The notes beneath the pieces were generated by a model. It worked only from the letters and a program-made list of their open reading frames with translations. It made no database searches and had not been told where the DNA came from. The position numbers and the translations under genes were made by a program. From CAYLXP01 sp964387425 (GTDB lineage Bacteria > Verrucomicrobiota > Kiritimatiellia > UBA8416), in assembly GCA_964387425.1 (NCBI GenBank), contig CAYLXP010000003.1, positions 1 to 64,000 of the forward strand: a stretch of DNA of 64,000 bases, written 5' to 3'. The first letter of the stretch is position 1, and every line of letters starts with the position of its first letter. Positions 33,131-41,964 of this stretch are shown here, in pieces.

Positions 33131-34916
33131 CGTATAGCTCGAACGAGTTGAGATCCATGTAGCCGTCCCATTTCAGAATGAGGAGACGGAAGGTGTCGCT
33201 CTCAACAGTCCGAGCCAACAGGACGTTACAGTCACCCCCTATGGTCTCGCCGGAATGGACGGTATTCCATGCGCCGTTAACCATCGCCTCAATGCGATAC
33301 TCCTGCACACGACTCCCGCTGCCGAACTTCCCTTCCATCAGCTTGAGCTGGCTGACGGCTTTAGGTTCGGCAAGCTTGAGCTGCAACCAGGGCTGTCGGT
33401 CCTTCGAGTTTGGTCCCCATGAATTCTTTACGAAGATCCCCTCGGAGAATTCGGTAGCATCGGCTGCGACCACGTTCTTTGGGCCCTTGTTCGGATTACG
33501 CTCACTGGACGCCGTGGCGGCGGCACCAATCGAAACCGGATCGCGCAGGGTCTGGATCGGGGTGATCTCAGAGGCGGCGCGGTCGAGCGTCAGTTTGATC
33601 AATGTGTTGACGGGACTGGTCTTTGCCGGATCCATCGTGATGGTCAGGTTGTCGGCGCCTTGCGTGAACGTCGCCTCGCCCCCCGTCAGGACGTCCAGCG
33701 ACTGGATCTCTGCCGGCAGGGCCGGAAGCGTCAGCACGCCATTCCACGAAGCTAGCACATGAAGATAGACGGTGTTCTCCTTGTGGGTCGAGGCGCCCCA
33801 GATGCCGGGAATATAGGGGCCACCACTGGTTCCATATACGGACTCCCCGTATTCACCAAGCCACTGACCCATCTCGCGCATGCGTTTGGCGTGATCTGGA
33901 AGGAACAGGCCATCACCGGTCGGTCCGACGCCCAGGGCCAGGTTTCCACCGCCACCCGCACAGCGCACCAGCAGACTGATGGCCTGCGGCAGCGGCATGG
34001 CCGGCGCATCGCCCATCCAGGCCCAGCCACCACCGATCACCGTGCAGGTCTCCCAGGGGCGGTTCGTCTGAAAGCGACCAATCGTGCGTTCCGGCCCATC
34101 GAAGTCTCCCGCATGATACGGCGGGTGATGAAAACGATGGTTGGTGATGATGTGCGGCTGTAGCTCGCGGATCATTTTCAGCATCTCGGCACTGTTCCAA
34201 GTGTCGGCATTCCGGCCGAGGCCATCGAACCACATGATATCGATCTTGCCGTAATCGGTCATGAGCTCACGAATCTGCGGAAACAGGATCTCTTTACAGT
34301 ACTGCTCATTCTTGCCCTGGGCATAGAGAGGATGACTCCAGTCAGGCTGGGAGTAGTAGTAACCGATCTTGATGCCGTACTTGTGGCAGGCATCCGTAAT
34401 CTCTTTGGTGATGTCCCGCCCGAAAGGCGTGTTCATGATGTTGTAGTCGGTGGTCTTCGTGTCGAAGTTGCAGAAGCCGTCATGATGCTTGGTGGTCCAC
34501 AGGAAGTACTTGGCGCCGGAGGCCTTCACCAGTTTGATCCACGCGTCAGCATCAAAGTCGGGAGCCGCCAGTTGCTTGTACTGGTTGTCGTAAACCTCCT
34601 GCGGAATCCCTTTTGTCACTTTGCCGTCGGTAGAATGCTGGGGACGCGGACCATGGCGTCCCCAGCTCATGGAGCATTTCAACATGGAGCTCGGCCCCCA
34701 ATGCACAAAGATTCCGAAACGTGCATCCGTCCACCAATCCATCGCCCCTTCCCGTGCGAACAAGGTTGGACGAAGATCCTCCGGAACGGTCTCCATCCAC
34801 TGCACCAGTTGCTCCGGATGGTAATAGGGTTCGATGCCATCGGTGTGGTGGTGAAAATGGGCGGCATTCACAGTGGCAGCCCCCAGCAGCACGGCAATCC
34901 AAATCCTGTAGTTCAT
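33126..34916 (-). CDS. Alpha-L-fucosidase, GH29, with C-terminal discoidin-like domain
   Basis: A 596-residue exported fucosidase: signal peptide (MNYRIWIAVLLGAATVNAA), WWTDARFGIFVHWGP (residues 61-75), TTKHHDGFCNFDT (residues 141-153), and the nucleophile Asp231 in IDIMWFDGLG. Residues 460-596 look like an F5/8 type C (discoidin) carbohydrate-binding domain (DRQPWLQLKL; VQEYRIEAMVNG). This has the standard H-H-D-G GH29 layout, unlike the second fucosidase at 5767-7704, where it reads VIHHDNVA, so the two probably prefer different linkages. Its stop TAG is part of a GTAG-headed repeat. Last gene of the 46-33 kb operon. Confidence 0.93.
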   Translation of the reverse strand: MNYRIWIAVLLGAATVNAAHFHHHTDGIEPYYHPEQLVQWMETVPEDLRPTLFAREGAMDWWTDARFGIFVHWGPSSMLKCSMSWGRHGPRPQHSTDGKVTKGIPQEVYDNQYKQLAAPDFDADAWIKLVKASGAKYFLWTTKHHDGFCNFDTKTTDYNIMNTPFGRDITKEITDACHKYGIKIGYYYSQPDWSHPLYAQGKNEQYCKEILFPQIRELMTDYGKIDIMWFDGLGRNADTWNSAEMLKMIRELQPHIITNHRFHHPPYHAGDFDGPERTIGRFQTNRPWETCTVIGGGWAWMGDAPAMPLPQAISLLVRCAGGGGNLALGVGPTGDGLFLPDHAKRMREMGQWLGEYGESVYGTSGGPYIPGIWGASTHKENTVYLHVLASWNGVLTLPALPAEIQSLDVLTGGEATFTQGADNLTITMDPAKTSPVNTLIKLTLDRAASEITPIQTLRDPVSIGAAATASSERNPNKGPKNVVAADATEFSEGIFVKNSWGPNSKDRQPWLQLKLAEPKAVSQLKLMEGKFGSGSRVQEYRIEAMVNGAWNTVHSGETIGGDCNVLLARTVESDTFRLLILKWDGYMDLNSFELYE

Positions 34917-35294
34917 GTCTTCCCCTTCCTTGTTAATGTCAATTTACTATCGTCGCACAAGCTATGTCAGCAGCCCGAGAGAGATTCCACCACTGAGGCA
35001 CAGAGACTCGGAGGAGAGGTTCGCGCAAATCCGAGATTGGCAGTGACGACTCTCGTTGTATTCAGGTGATCTCATAGATCTACCAATCTCATATTTGCGC
35101 GAACGGTTTGTCAGAGGAGACAGAGGAAGAGAGCCACTTGGATCTCTATCACTCTTCTCCCTCTCAGTCGCCACCATGGCGGAAATGTGCGGCTGGTTAC
35201 TTCCCAGGAACCAGCCGCACATTTCCGCCATCTCTCCTCCGAGCCTCCGCGTCTCCGTGGTGAGTTCTCCTTCCCCGTGTGACCGCGAGCGAAA
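34917..35294. repeat. 378-bp spacer holding a nested palindrome (three-way-junction fold)
   Basis: Outer arms 34988-35018 and 35232-35262 pair over 31 bp with a few mismatches. Inside them, 35019-35040 pairs with 35083-35104 (20 of 22), and 35176-35198 pairs perfectly over 23 bp with 35209-35231 around a 10-base loop. So one closing stem encloses two hairpins. Nothing here looks coding. It lies between the sulfatase and fucosidase genes of one operon. It could be a MITE-like element, a mRNA-stabilising or processing structure, or a small structured RNA. Confidence 0.75.
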
Positions 35295-36683
35295 TCAATC
35301 CAGTGCGTAGTCCGGATTGGCCGTAAGTTCGGGAGCTCCGACCTCTTGTTCCCAACGACGCAGTTTCTTGATGATCTGCCGCGTCTTCTCTGGATGGCTT
35401 TTCGACAGGTCCTTCTCTTCGTTCGGATCCTGCTCAAGGTCGTACAGTTCGTAGGTTCCGTACTCCACCACCTCGCGCAGCTTCCACTTGCCATCATAGA
35501 TTACGTTGCGCCAGGGATACCTCCAGATCTTGGTCTTCTCGTTGAAATTCGCATACTTCGGGTAGTAGCAGACGATGGAGCGCTCCGGCAGTTTATCGGT
35601 CTTTCCCGTCAGCAAAGGCGCCAGGCTTTCACCATCGAGGATGTAATCCTTCGGACGAGGCAGACCGGCCAGATCCGAGAAGGTGGGATAGAGGTCGATG
35701 TGCGTGATTCGCTCATGGCTAACGGTGCCGGCCTTGATCTTCCCTGGCCACTTAAAGAAGTATGGCACGCGCATGCCGCCGTCGTACACGTCGCCTTTCT
35801 GACCACGGAACCCGCCGGTCAGGTCGGGGGTATAGGCCCCGTTGTCGGATGAGAAGATCACGATGGTGTTCTCTTCGATGCCCATCTCCTTCAGTGCATC
35901 GAGAAGCTTGCCCGCACAGTTGTCGAGGTGTTTCGTCATGGCGGCAACGATGGGGATGCGGTCTGGGTTGCGGTCTTTGAATTCCATCCCTTTCAGCTTT
36001 TCAGTGAAATGGTCGATGAGCTCCTGCGGGGCTTCGAACGGGGCGTGGATCTGGTAGTACGGCATGTAGAGGAAGAAGGGCTGCTCCCTCTTGACCGAGG
36101 CTTTCATGAACTTGATGGCCTCGTAGGTGAAATACTCATTGGAGTCCATTCCCTCGGGAAGCTCCAAGGGCGGGTCTGAGCGGCTGTCGTCGTAGTGGCC
36201 GCGACAGACGTGCGCCTCATCGAACCCGTGGTAGCGCGGGTGCAGGTCAGGGCGGTAATTCCCAGCATGCCACTTCCCGTACATCGCCGTCGCGTAGCCG
36301 TTCGCCTTGAAGTGCTCTCCGAACGTCGTCTTCTCTAAGGGCAGACCAGTCAGTTTCGGCACGATGTACTTGATCAGGTGCTCCTTACCACGATGGTGCT
36401 CCATCACGCGGTAGCCGCCGGTGCGCGGAGCATACTGACCGCTCAAGATGGCGATGCGGGATGGCTGGCAGGTCGAGTGTGAGGCATAGCCATTCGTAAA
36501 CCTCATGCCTTCGCTGCAGAGACGGTCAAGATGAGGCGTCTCCAACCACTCCGTCCCGTAGCAGCGTAAACCGCCATACCCGAGGTCATCCGCCAAAATG
36601 AACACGACATTCGGTCGATCAGCAGCCCGAACTGCGAGACCAAAGGCCAGGGGCAGAATAATACTCAGCTTCGCTATATTCAC
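35295..36683 (-). CDS. Sulfatase (S1 family, Cys-type), exported, GTG start
   Basis: The start is taken as GTG at 36683: AGGGAGGT lies five bases upstream and a signal peptide follows (VNIAKLSIILPLAFGLAVRA); in-frame codons further upstream are repeat sequence. The 462-residue enzyme has PNVVFILADDLGYGGLRCYG, the formylglycine site Cys72 in STCQPSRIAILSG, GKWHAGNY, PYYQIHAPFE and SSDNGAYTPD. It is a compact S1 arylsulfatase. It follows the cellobiose-phosphorylase-like gene and precedes the fucosidase in the same direction, each across a repeat-filled spacer. Confidence 0.92.
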   Translation of the reverse strand: MNIAKLSIILPLAFGLAVRAADRPNVVFILADDLGYGGLRCYGTEWLETPHLDRLCSEGMRFTNGYASHSTCQPSRIAILSGQYAPRTGGYRVMEHHRGKEHLIKYIVPKLTGLPLEKTTFGEHFKANGYATAMYGKWHAGNYRPDLHPRYHGFDEAHVCRGHYDDSRSDPPLELPEGMDSNEYFTYEAIKFMKASVKREQPFFLYMPYYQIHAPFEAPQELIDHFTEKLKGMEFKDRNPDRIPIVAAMTKHLDNCAGKLLDALKEMGIEENTIVIFSSDNGAYTPDLTGGFRGQKGDVYDGGMRVPYFFKWPGKIKAGTVSHERITHIDLYPTFSDLAGLPRPKDYILDGESLAPLLTGKTDKLPERSIVCYYPKYANFNEKTKIWRYPWRNVIYDGKWKLREVVEYGTYELYDLEQDPNEEKDLSKSHPEKTRQIIKKLRRWEQEVGAPELTANPDYALD

Positions 36684-36856
36684 AGACACCTCCCTATTGC
36701 CTACAATTGAGTGCGTGTTGCCCAAATCGAGATTCCTCGGCTTCGCTCGGAATGACAACCTTGGAACCATCGGGTTTCCCAAGGAACTGTCATGCTGAGC
36801 TTGCCGAAGCATCTCGCCGAAGGCGCGGCTGCGATTTGAGCAACACGCGTTGATAC
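36684..36856. repeat. Inverted 'TGTCATGCTGAGC' repeat pair in spacer
   Basis: ATTCCTCGGCTTCGCTCGG followed by AATGACA near 36730 faces TGTCATGCTGAGCTTGCCG near 36789. The same repeat family occupies 3786-3866. The translated upstream part of the sulfatase ORF is derived from these repeats, not from a gene. Confidence 0.6.
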
Positions 36857-39047
36857 TCAACCCAACGTAACCCTTACCTCCACGGTAGTCCCCGCGTCCA
36901 CGGCGGGGACGATACAACCATCCAGAACCTGCCCATCCACGGTCATACCCTTGACGCCCTTGTTCACCCCGTCGGGGTTCTCGATCGTGATGTTGTACGT
37001 CGCCCCGCGGAACAGCCTGGTAACGCTGAACGCCTTCCACTCCCGGGGCACACAAGGATCAATTTTCAGGCCCTCGTAATCCGGCTGAATGCCGAGGATG
37101 TGCTGCGAAATGGCAACCCAGTTCCAGGCCGCCGTCCCTGTAAGCCAGGAGTTCTTGGCTTCACCCGGCTTGAATGCATCTTTGCCGGCGATCATCTGCG
37201 CATAGACGTAGGGCTCCATGCGATGCAGATCTGACATCTCTTCGCGATAGGCCGGTGCAACGCGTTTCCAGTAGTCCAGGGCACGTTCACCGTTACCGGC
37301 ATTGGTCTCGCCGATAATGACCCACGGATTGTTGTGACAGAAGATCCCGGCATTCTCCTTGTAGCCCGCCGGGTAGGTAGAGATCTCGCCGTACTCTACA
37401 ACGTACTTCGAGAACGGTGGGTTGTTGAGCACAATACCATGCTCACACGCCAGGCGATCTTCAACGGAATCAAGCGCCTTCCGACAAAGTCCCTCCTCTG
37501 CGCCAATCTCCGCCATGGTGCAGAAGCCCTGGGATTCGATGAAAATCTGACCCTCTTCGTTCTCCTTACTGCCGACAGGTTTCCCATAGTAGTCGTACGC
37601 CCTCAGAAACCACTCCCCGTCCCAGCCGTGCTCTTTGACCGCAGCCACCATGTTATCCACCTCAGCTAGCGCCGAGGCAGCCGCATCCCCCAGCCCCCGG
37701 GCCTCGCAGAGACGCGCGTATTCGCGACCGTAGAGGACGAACTGGCCGGCAATCATGAGTGACTCGGCTACGCCGCCCTGCTGGTTCTCCGTCGTCTGGA
37801 ACGACTCGTTCGGATCCTCGGAGAAACAGTTCAGGTTCAGGCAGTCGTTCCAGTCGGCTCGACCGATCAGCGGCAATCCATGCGGTCCCAGGTTGTTAAC
37901 CGTGAAAGCAAACGATCGGGACAGGTGCTCGAACAGACTCTCGGCCTTGCTCTCATCGTTGTCGAACGGCACCTTCTCATCGAGAATGCCCCAGTCGCCG
38001 GTCTCCTTGATGTAGGCACTGACAGAGAGAATCAGCCAAAGCGGGTCATCGTTGAAGTTGCTGCCAATATCGGCGTTACCGCGCTTCGTCAGAGGCTGGT
38101 ACTGATGATACGCCGAACCGTCTTCAAACTGCGTGGCCGCAATATCCAGAATGCGCTCACGAGCGCGTTCGGGGACCTGGTGCACGAAACCAATCAGATC
38201 CTGGTTGGAATCGCGGAATCCCATGCCACGGCCGATACCCGACTCGAAGAAGCTGGCGCTACGCGACATGTTGAACGTAACCATGCACTGGTAGGGATTC
38301 CAGATGTTGACCATCCGATCGAGCCTCTCGTCGCCCGTCGAGACCTGGTAAACATCAAGCAGGCCGTCCCACATGGAGGAGAGGTCAGCCAGCGCGGCGT
38401 CCACCTTCTCAACCGTATCAAACCGGGCGATTAACGCTTTCGCTTTGGTCTTGTTGATGACCCCTTTCGACTCCCATTTCTCGTCGCCCCCGTTCTCAAC
38501 ATAGCCAAGCACAAACACCAACTCATGCTGTTCGCCGGCGGCGAGCTCAATCTCAAGATAGTGCGAGGCGATGGGAGACCAGCCGTGAGCCACTGAGTTT
38601 CGTGGCGCTCCCTCGGTNNNNNNNNNNNNNNNNNNNNNNNNNNNNNNNNNNNNNNNNNNNNNNNNNNNNNNNNNNNNNNNNNNNNNNNNNNNNNNNNNNN
38701 NNNNNNNNNNNNNNNNNCTTCTCCCCGGTGAAGGTGGAGTAGCTGAGTCCGTGACGACACTCATAGAGATCGAGATCGGTCTGAGTTGGTTTCCAGCCCG
38801 GATTCCAGACCGTGTCACCATCTTTGATGTAGTAGTAGCGACCGCCGGTGTCGATCGGCACGTTGTTGTAGCGATAGCGCGTCAGCCGACGAAACTTGGC
38901 ATCCTTGTAGAAGCAGTAGCCTCCCGCCGTATTGGAGATCAGCCCGAAGAACTCCTCGTTACCCAGGTAGTTGATCCAAGGAAAGGGCGTCCGAGGGTTT
39001 GTGATCACATATTCGCGGGCCAGGTCGTCAAAGTGTCCGTATCTCAC
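36857..39047 (-). CDS. GH94 cellobiose phosphorylase-like enzyme, interrupted by an assembly gap
   Basis: The N-terminal 110 residues (39047-38718) open with MRYGHFDDLAREYVITNPRT and continue with FFGLISNTAGGYCFY and YYIKDGDTVWNPGWKP, which are close to characterised cellobiose phosphorylases. After 100 Ns the remaining 586 residues (38617-36857) follow, with GRADWNDCLNL holding the general-acid Asp and ISTYPAGYKENAGIFCHNN near the phosphate site. The total of 696 is about 110-130 residues short of the family (about 810-820), so the true gap is probably 330-390 bp, not 100. It would convert cellobiose and phosphate to glucose-1-phosphate and glucose in the cytoplasm. The reading frame across the gap cannot be checked. 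Confidence 0.85.
38618..38717. other. Assembly gap of 100 Ns
   Basis: Exactly 100 undetermined bases lie inside the GH94 gene. A round 100 is the usual filler for a gap of unknown size, and the gene length suggests more sequence is missing. Confidence 0.99.
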
Positions 39048-39454
39048 GATGTGTCTCCAGCTAGGTGTCGTATCGTCATGAATACTAGTGCATACCCACC
39101 ACTACAGGAAGTGCATATAGCAGTGATATTACGACTTGCACCGCTGACATCACGCACTGCCCACAGATGCGCAATTGATGCGTCCCAGCACCCCGGCAGT
39201 GTGCTGAGAGTTCTGCAATTTCGTTTGCCACAACTATCTGCTGGTAGGGTTGGGCCTCTGGCCCGACCGGGATACGAACTGGACTCTGTGTGCTCACCGA
39301 AGATAGCCGAAGACTCAACGTCTGCTGCTCGGAAACCTCAAGTGGTGAGGTGACCTCAAGTGTTGATCCCGGCCGACCGAGACGGTCAGCCCTACCATCG
39401 TTGTCATGCCCTTCTGTAATTGCGGAAGATTCGGCACTCAACCGTAGCCCCGCG
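39048..39454. repeat. 407-bp spacer with a BIME (39244-39395) and a collapsed double REP (about 39443-39459)
   Basis: GTAGGGTTGGGCCTCTGGCC at 39244 faces an inverted copy ending in CTACC at 39396 (GGTCAGCCCTACC), forming a 150-bp double REP. Further right, GTAGCCCCGCGCTAC joins the two heads of the 21685-type element with almost nothing between, as expected of a deletion between inverted ends. 39048-39243 holds no recognised feature. No gene is visible. Confidence 0.65.
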
Positions 39455-40519
39455 CTACTTAAGCCCCTCAAGAATCGTGAAGACTTCATCCGCCAGCATC
39501 GATGCGCCTTCCACGCCGAGATGCACGGGGTCCTCGGGGCGCTCAGACCGAAGGTTTCGTTCCGATGATATCGTTTCTCCCTGCACAACGAAGAGTTGCT
39601 TATCCCCTTCGCTTCGGCGCTCTGCAACGAGAGCCTCGAGAACACCCCGATACTCTTGAATCGTGTGCCCCGTCTTCTCTGCCTTCGGCTTCTTTGTGTA
39701 GAGAGGCGTAATGCAGAGAATCCGGGTATCAGGGTGGTGCGTCCGAATCGCGTCAAGCAGCCGGGCATAGTCCTGTCGATACATATCCGGGGACTTGTGG
39801 TTGAAGTGCAGGTCGTTGTAGCCGACGAGAATCGTGATCAGGTCGATCTGCTCCCAGTCCTCCAACATCTGGTCAACCGGAACCGACACCTTACCGCCAC
39901 CGACCGCGAGGTTGAAGAGCTCGTGATCCAGTTTGCGGGAGAGCAGATACGGCCAGGTCGTGTGACTTGCCCCGCCCTGCCCCACGCCATGAGAAATGGA
40001 GTCACCCAGGGCCACGTAGACACCCTTGTTGCCTGGCGGCTTCAAAAGGCGTGCGCCATCATCGATTTCCAAGTCGGTGAACACAGCGTTGGCATAGCTG
40101 GGCAACACCACTTCGAAGCGCGATACTCCGTCCACTGTCGACTGCCATCCTACCGTTGCGCCCTTCGTTTTCGGCGGGAACGGAAACTCGCCGATGAGCT
40201 TGCCGTTCTCGAACACCGCAAAGACGGAGCCCATGTAGTTGGCCGACAGGATCGTGAATCGTGCGGCCAGCCATGCGCTATCGCTTCTGAAATCCAAGAC
40301 CACGCCCGCAGTATTCCGTGCGTTGACCGGATTCAGCCCCAGCTCCTTGCGCGGCAGAGCCAGGACATCCTCGCGGTGACGCTGAAACTGAACCCCGAAC
40401 TTTTCGTGAGTGATGTACTGGGCACCACGGAAATGGAGGCGCGAATCCGCGCCCTGGATGAGCTGCCCCGCGTGGGCCAGTTCACAGAACAGCAGCGCTG
40501 CAAGAAGCCATGTCCGCAT
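39455..40519 (-). CDS. SGNH-type (CE2-like) esterase, exported
   Basis: A 354-residue protein with signal peptide MRTWLLAALLFCELAHA. Residues 20-160 form a jelly roll (LHFRGAQYITHEKFGVQFQR), then an SGNH domain with Ser174 in VALGDSISHGVG, NLAVGGGK, LVGYNDLHFN and a C-terminal D-x-x-H in EDPVHLG. Domain order matches CE2 acetyl esterases. It aligns along its whole length with residues 225-560 of the fusion protein at 27879-31127. It starts 3 bp after the transporter stop, so it is in the same operon. Its stop TAG belongs to a GTAG-headed repeat remnant. Confidence 0.88.
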   Translation of the reverse strand: MRTWLLAALLFCELAHAGQLIQGADSRLHFRGAQYITHEKFGVQFQRHREDVLALPRKELGLNPVNARNTAGVVLDFRSDSAWLAARFTILSANYMGSVFAVFENGKLIGEFPFPPKTKGATVGWQSTVDGVSRFEVVLPSYANAVFTDLEIDDGARLLKPPGNKGVYVALGDSISHGVGQGGASHTTWPYLLSRKLDHELFNLAVGGGKVSVPVDQMLEDWEQIDLITILVGYNDLHFNHKSPDMYRQDYARLLDAIRTHHPDTRILCITPLYTKKPKAEKTGHTIQEYRGVLEALVAERRSEGDKQLFVVQGETISSERNLRSERPEDPVHLGVEGASMLADEVFTILEGLK

Positions 40520-40522
40520 GCT

Positions 40523-41959
40523 CTACACCTTGCCTCGCCGCGCTTCAAGCTGTTCGCGAATCTCCTCTGCCTTCTCACGCGTGATGGGGAAGAACTTCAG
40601 AAGCCCCAGTGCGGCAATGAGAGAAACCACCGGGATCAGGATGTATCCCAGGCGCATATTGCGCATCACGGCTTCCGGCTGGTCCCCGCCCAGCGCCGCA
40701 TCGAAACCGGTCAGCTCAAGCAGAGGACCGGAGACGAGGAAACCAACGCAAAAGCTGAGTTTCAGAACCCAGGAGAAGATCGAGGCAAAGCTACCCTCGC
40801 GACGCTCCCCCGTCTTGAGCTCGTCCAGATCGACGACGTCGATCTGCATTGAGGGAATCATCAGCCAGAGACCGGCATAGCCGGCACCGATGAAGACGGT
40901 GTTGAGCAGCATGAAATAGGGGTATGCAGGATTGAACGTCCACCAGGTCGTGCAGGCCGAGAAGAGCACAAGACAGGTGGCAATCGCCAGGCATTTGATC
41001 TTCCCGATCTTCTCTGAGAGCTTCCGGAAGATGGGAATGAACGAAAGGCTGAAGACCGTGTAGATGAACGTCCCGTAGCCCGCGAAGCGGGAGGCAATAT
41101 CCCAGTCGCCGCCGAGCACATAGTAGGTGCCAACATAGCGTCCATAGCTGTCGAAGATGGCAGTTCCCAGAAGGAAGAAGACCGTAAACAGGCACATGGT
41201 CATGAAGGGGCGGTTGGAAAACGTCTCGCCCAGGCTGTGGAACAGGTTCACCTTCTTCTGCTTCCGTGTCAGGTCGCTCTCGTAGTAGCGCTCTTTCACG
41301 AAGATCGCCGGGATAACGCCGCAGATCACGATCACCACGCCGATGATCAAGCTGATGTAGCGCATGCCGTTGACGGTACTGGCTTCGCCCGTGGCCGGGT
41401 CCGCGAACATCGGACGAAGAGTGATCCACCAGACCCAGCCATTGACGAACCCGGCAATCGTCTGGAAGTAGCCGCGGACAGCCGTGACACGGGTGCGCTC
41501 GTTGTAGTCCGGCGTCATTTCCATCAGTAGGCTCTGGTACGGCATGGCCCAGATGGTGAAGCAGGTGTAGAAGAGAATCCCGAACCCGATCACCCATAGC
41601 ATGGTCAGCTCCTGGCTCAGGTCGCGAGGGAACCACCAAATCAGCGGATAGGTGACGCCCGCGAGAATGGAGCCTACGAGGATGTAGGGACGTCTACGAC
41701 CCCATCGCGTACGCGTGTTGTCCGAGATGCACCCCATGATGGGATCAATGATTCCGTCCCACAAACGCAGGGACATGAGAATGATCGACACGTAAAGCGG
41801 TCGCATCTCCAACTCCATGTTGAAGAACGGATACGCGATGCTCACCAGGACCCAGACCCCGAGAATATCGACCGGCCCACCAAGGGCATAGGCCAACTTC
41901 TTGCCGAAGGGAACTCGATCTTCAGAGGCAACAACTGGTTGTTTCTGACTCTCACTCAT
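40523..41959 (-). CDS. GPH-family (MFS_2) sugar:cation symporter
   Basis: A 478-residue inner-membrane transporter with about 12 hydrophobic segments. The signature loop DNTRTRWGRRRPYILVGS after the second transmembrane segment identifies the glycoside-pentoside-hexuronide family. LDELKTGERREGSFAS in the second half is the matching signature. These import oligosaccharides, pentosides or hexuronides with H+ or Na+. Located between a sulfatase (5 bp) and an SGNH esterase (3 bp), next to a cellobiose-phosphorylase-like gene, it probably brings in a disaccharide for phosphorolysis. Confidence 0.9.
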   Translation of the reverse strand: MSESQKQPVVASEDRVPFGKKLAYALGGPVDILGVWVLVSIAYPFFNMELEMRPLYVSIILMSLRLWDGIIDPIMGCISDNTRTRWGRRRPYILVGSILAGVTYPLIWWFPRDLSQELTMLWVIGFGILFYTCFTIWAMPYQSLLMEMTPDYNERTRVTAVRGYFQTIAGFVNGWVWWITLRPMFADPATGEASTVNGMRYISLIIGVVIVICGVIPAIFVKERYYESDLTRKQKKVNLFHSLGETFSNRPFMTMCLFTVFFLLGTAIFDSYGRYVGTYYVLGGDWDIASRFAGYGTFIYTVFSLSFIPIFRKLSEKIGKIKCLAIATCLVLFSACTTWWTFNPAYPYFMLLNTVFIGAGYAGLWLMIPSMQIDVVDLDELKTGERREGSFASIFSWVLKLSFCVGFLVSGPLLELTGFDAALGGDQPEAVMRNMRLGYILIPVVSLIAALGLLKFFPITREKAEEIREQLEARRGKV

Positions 41960-41964
41960 GGGTT

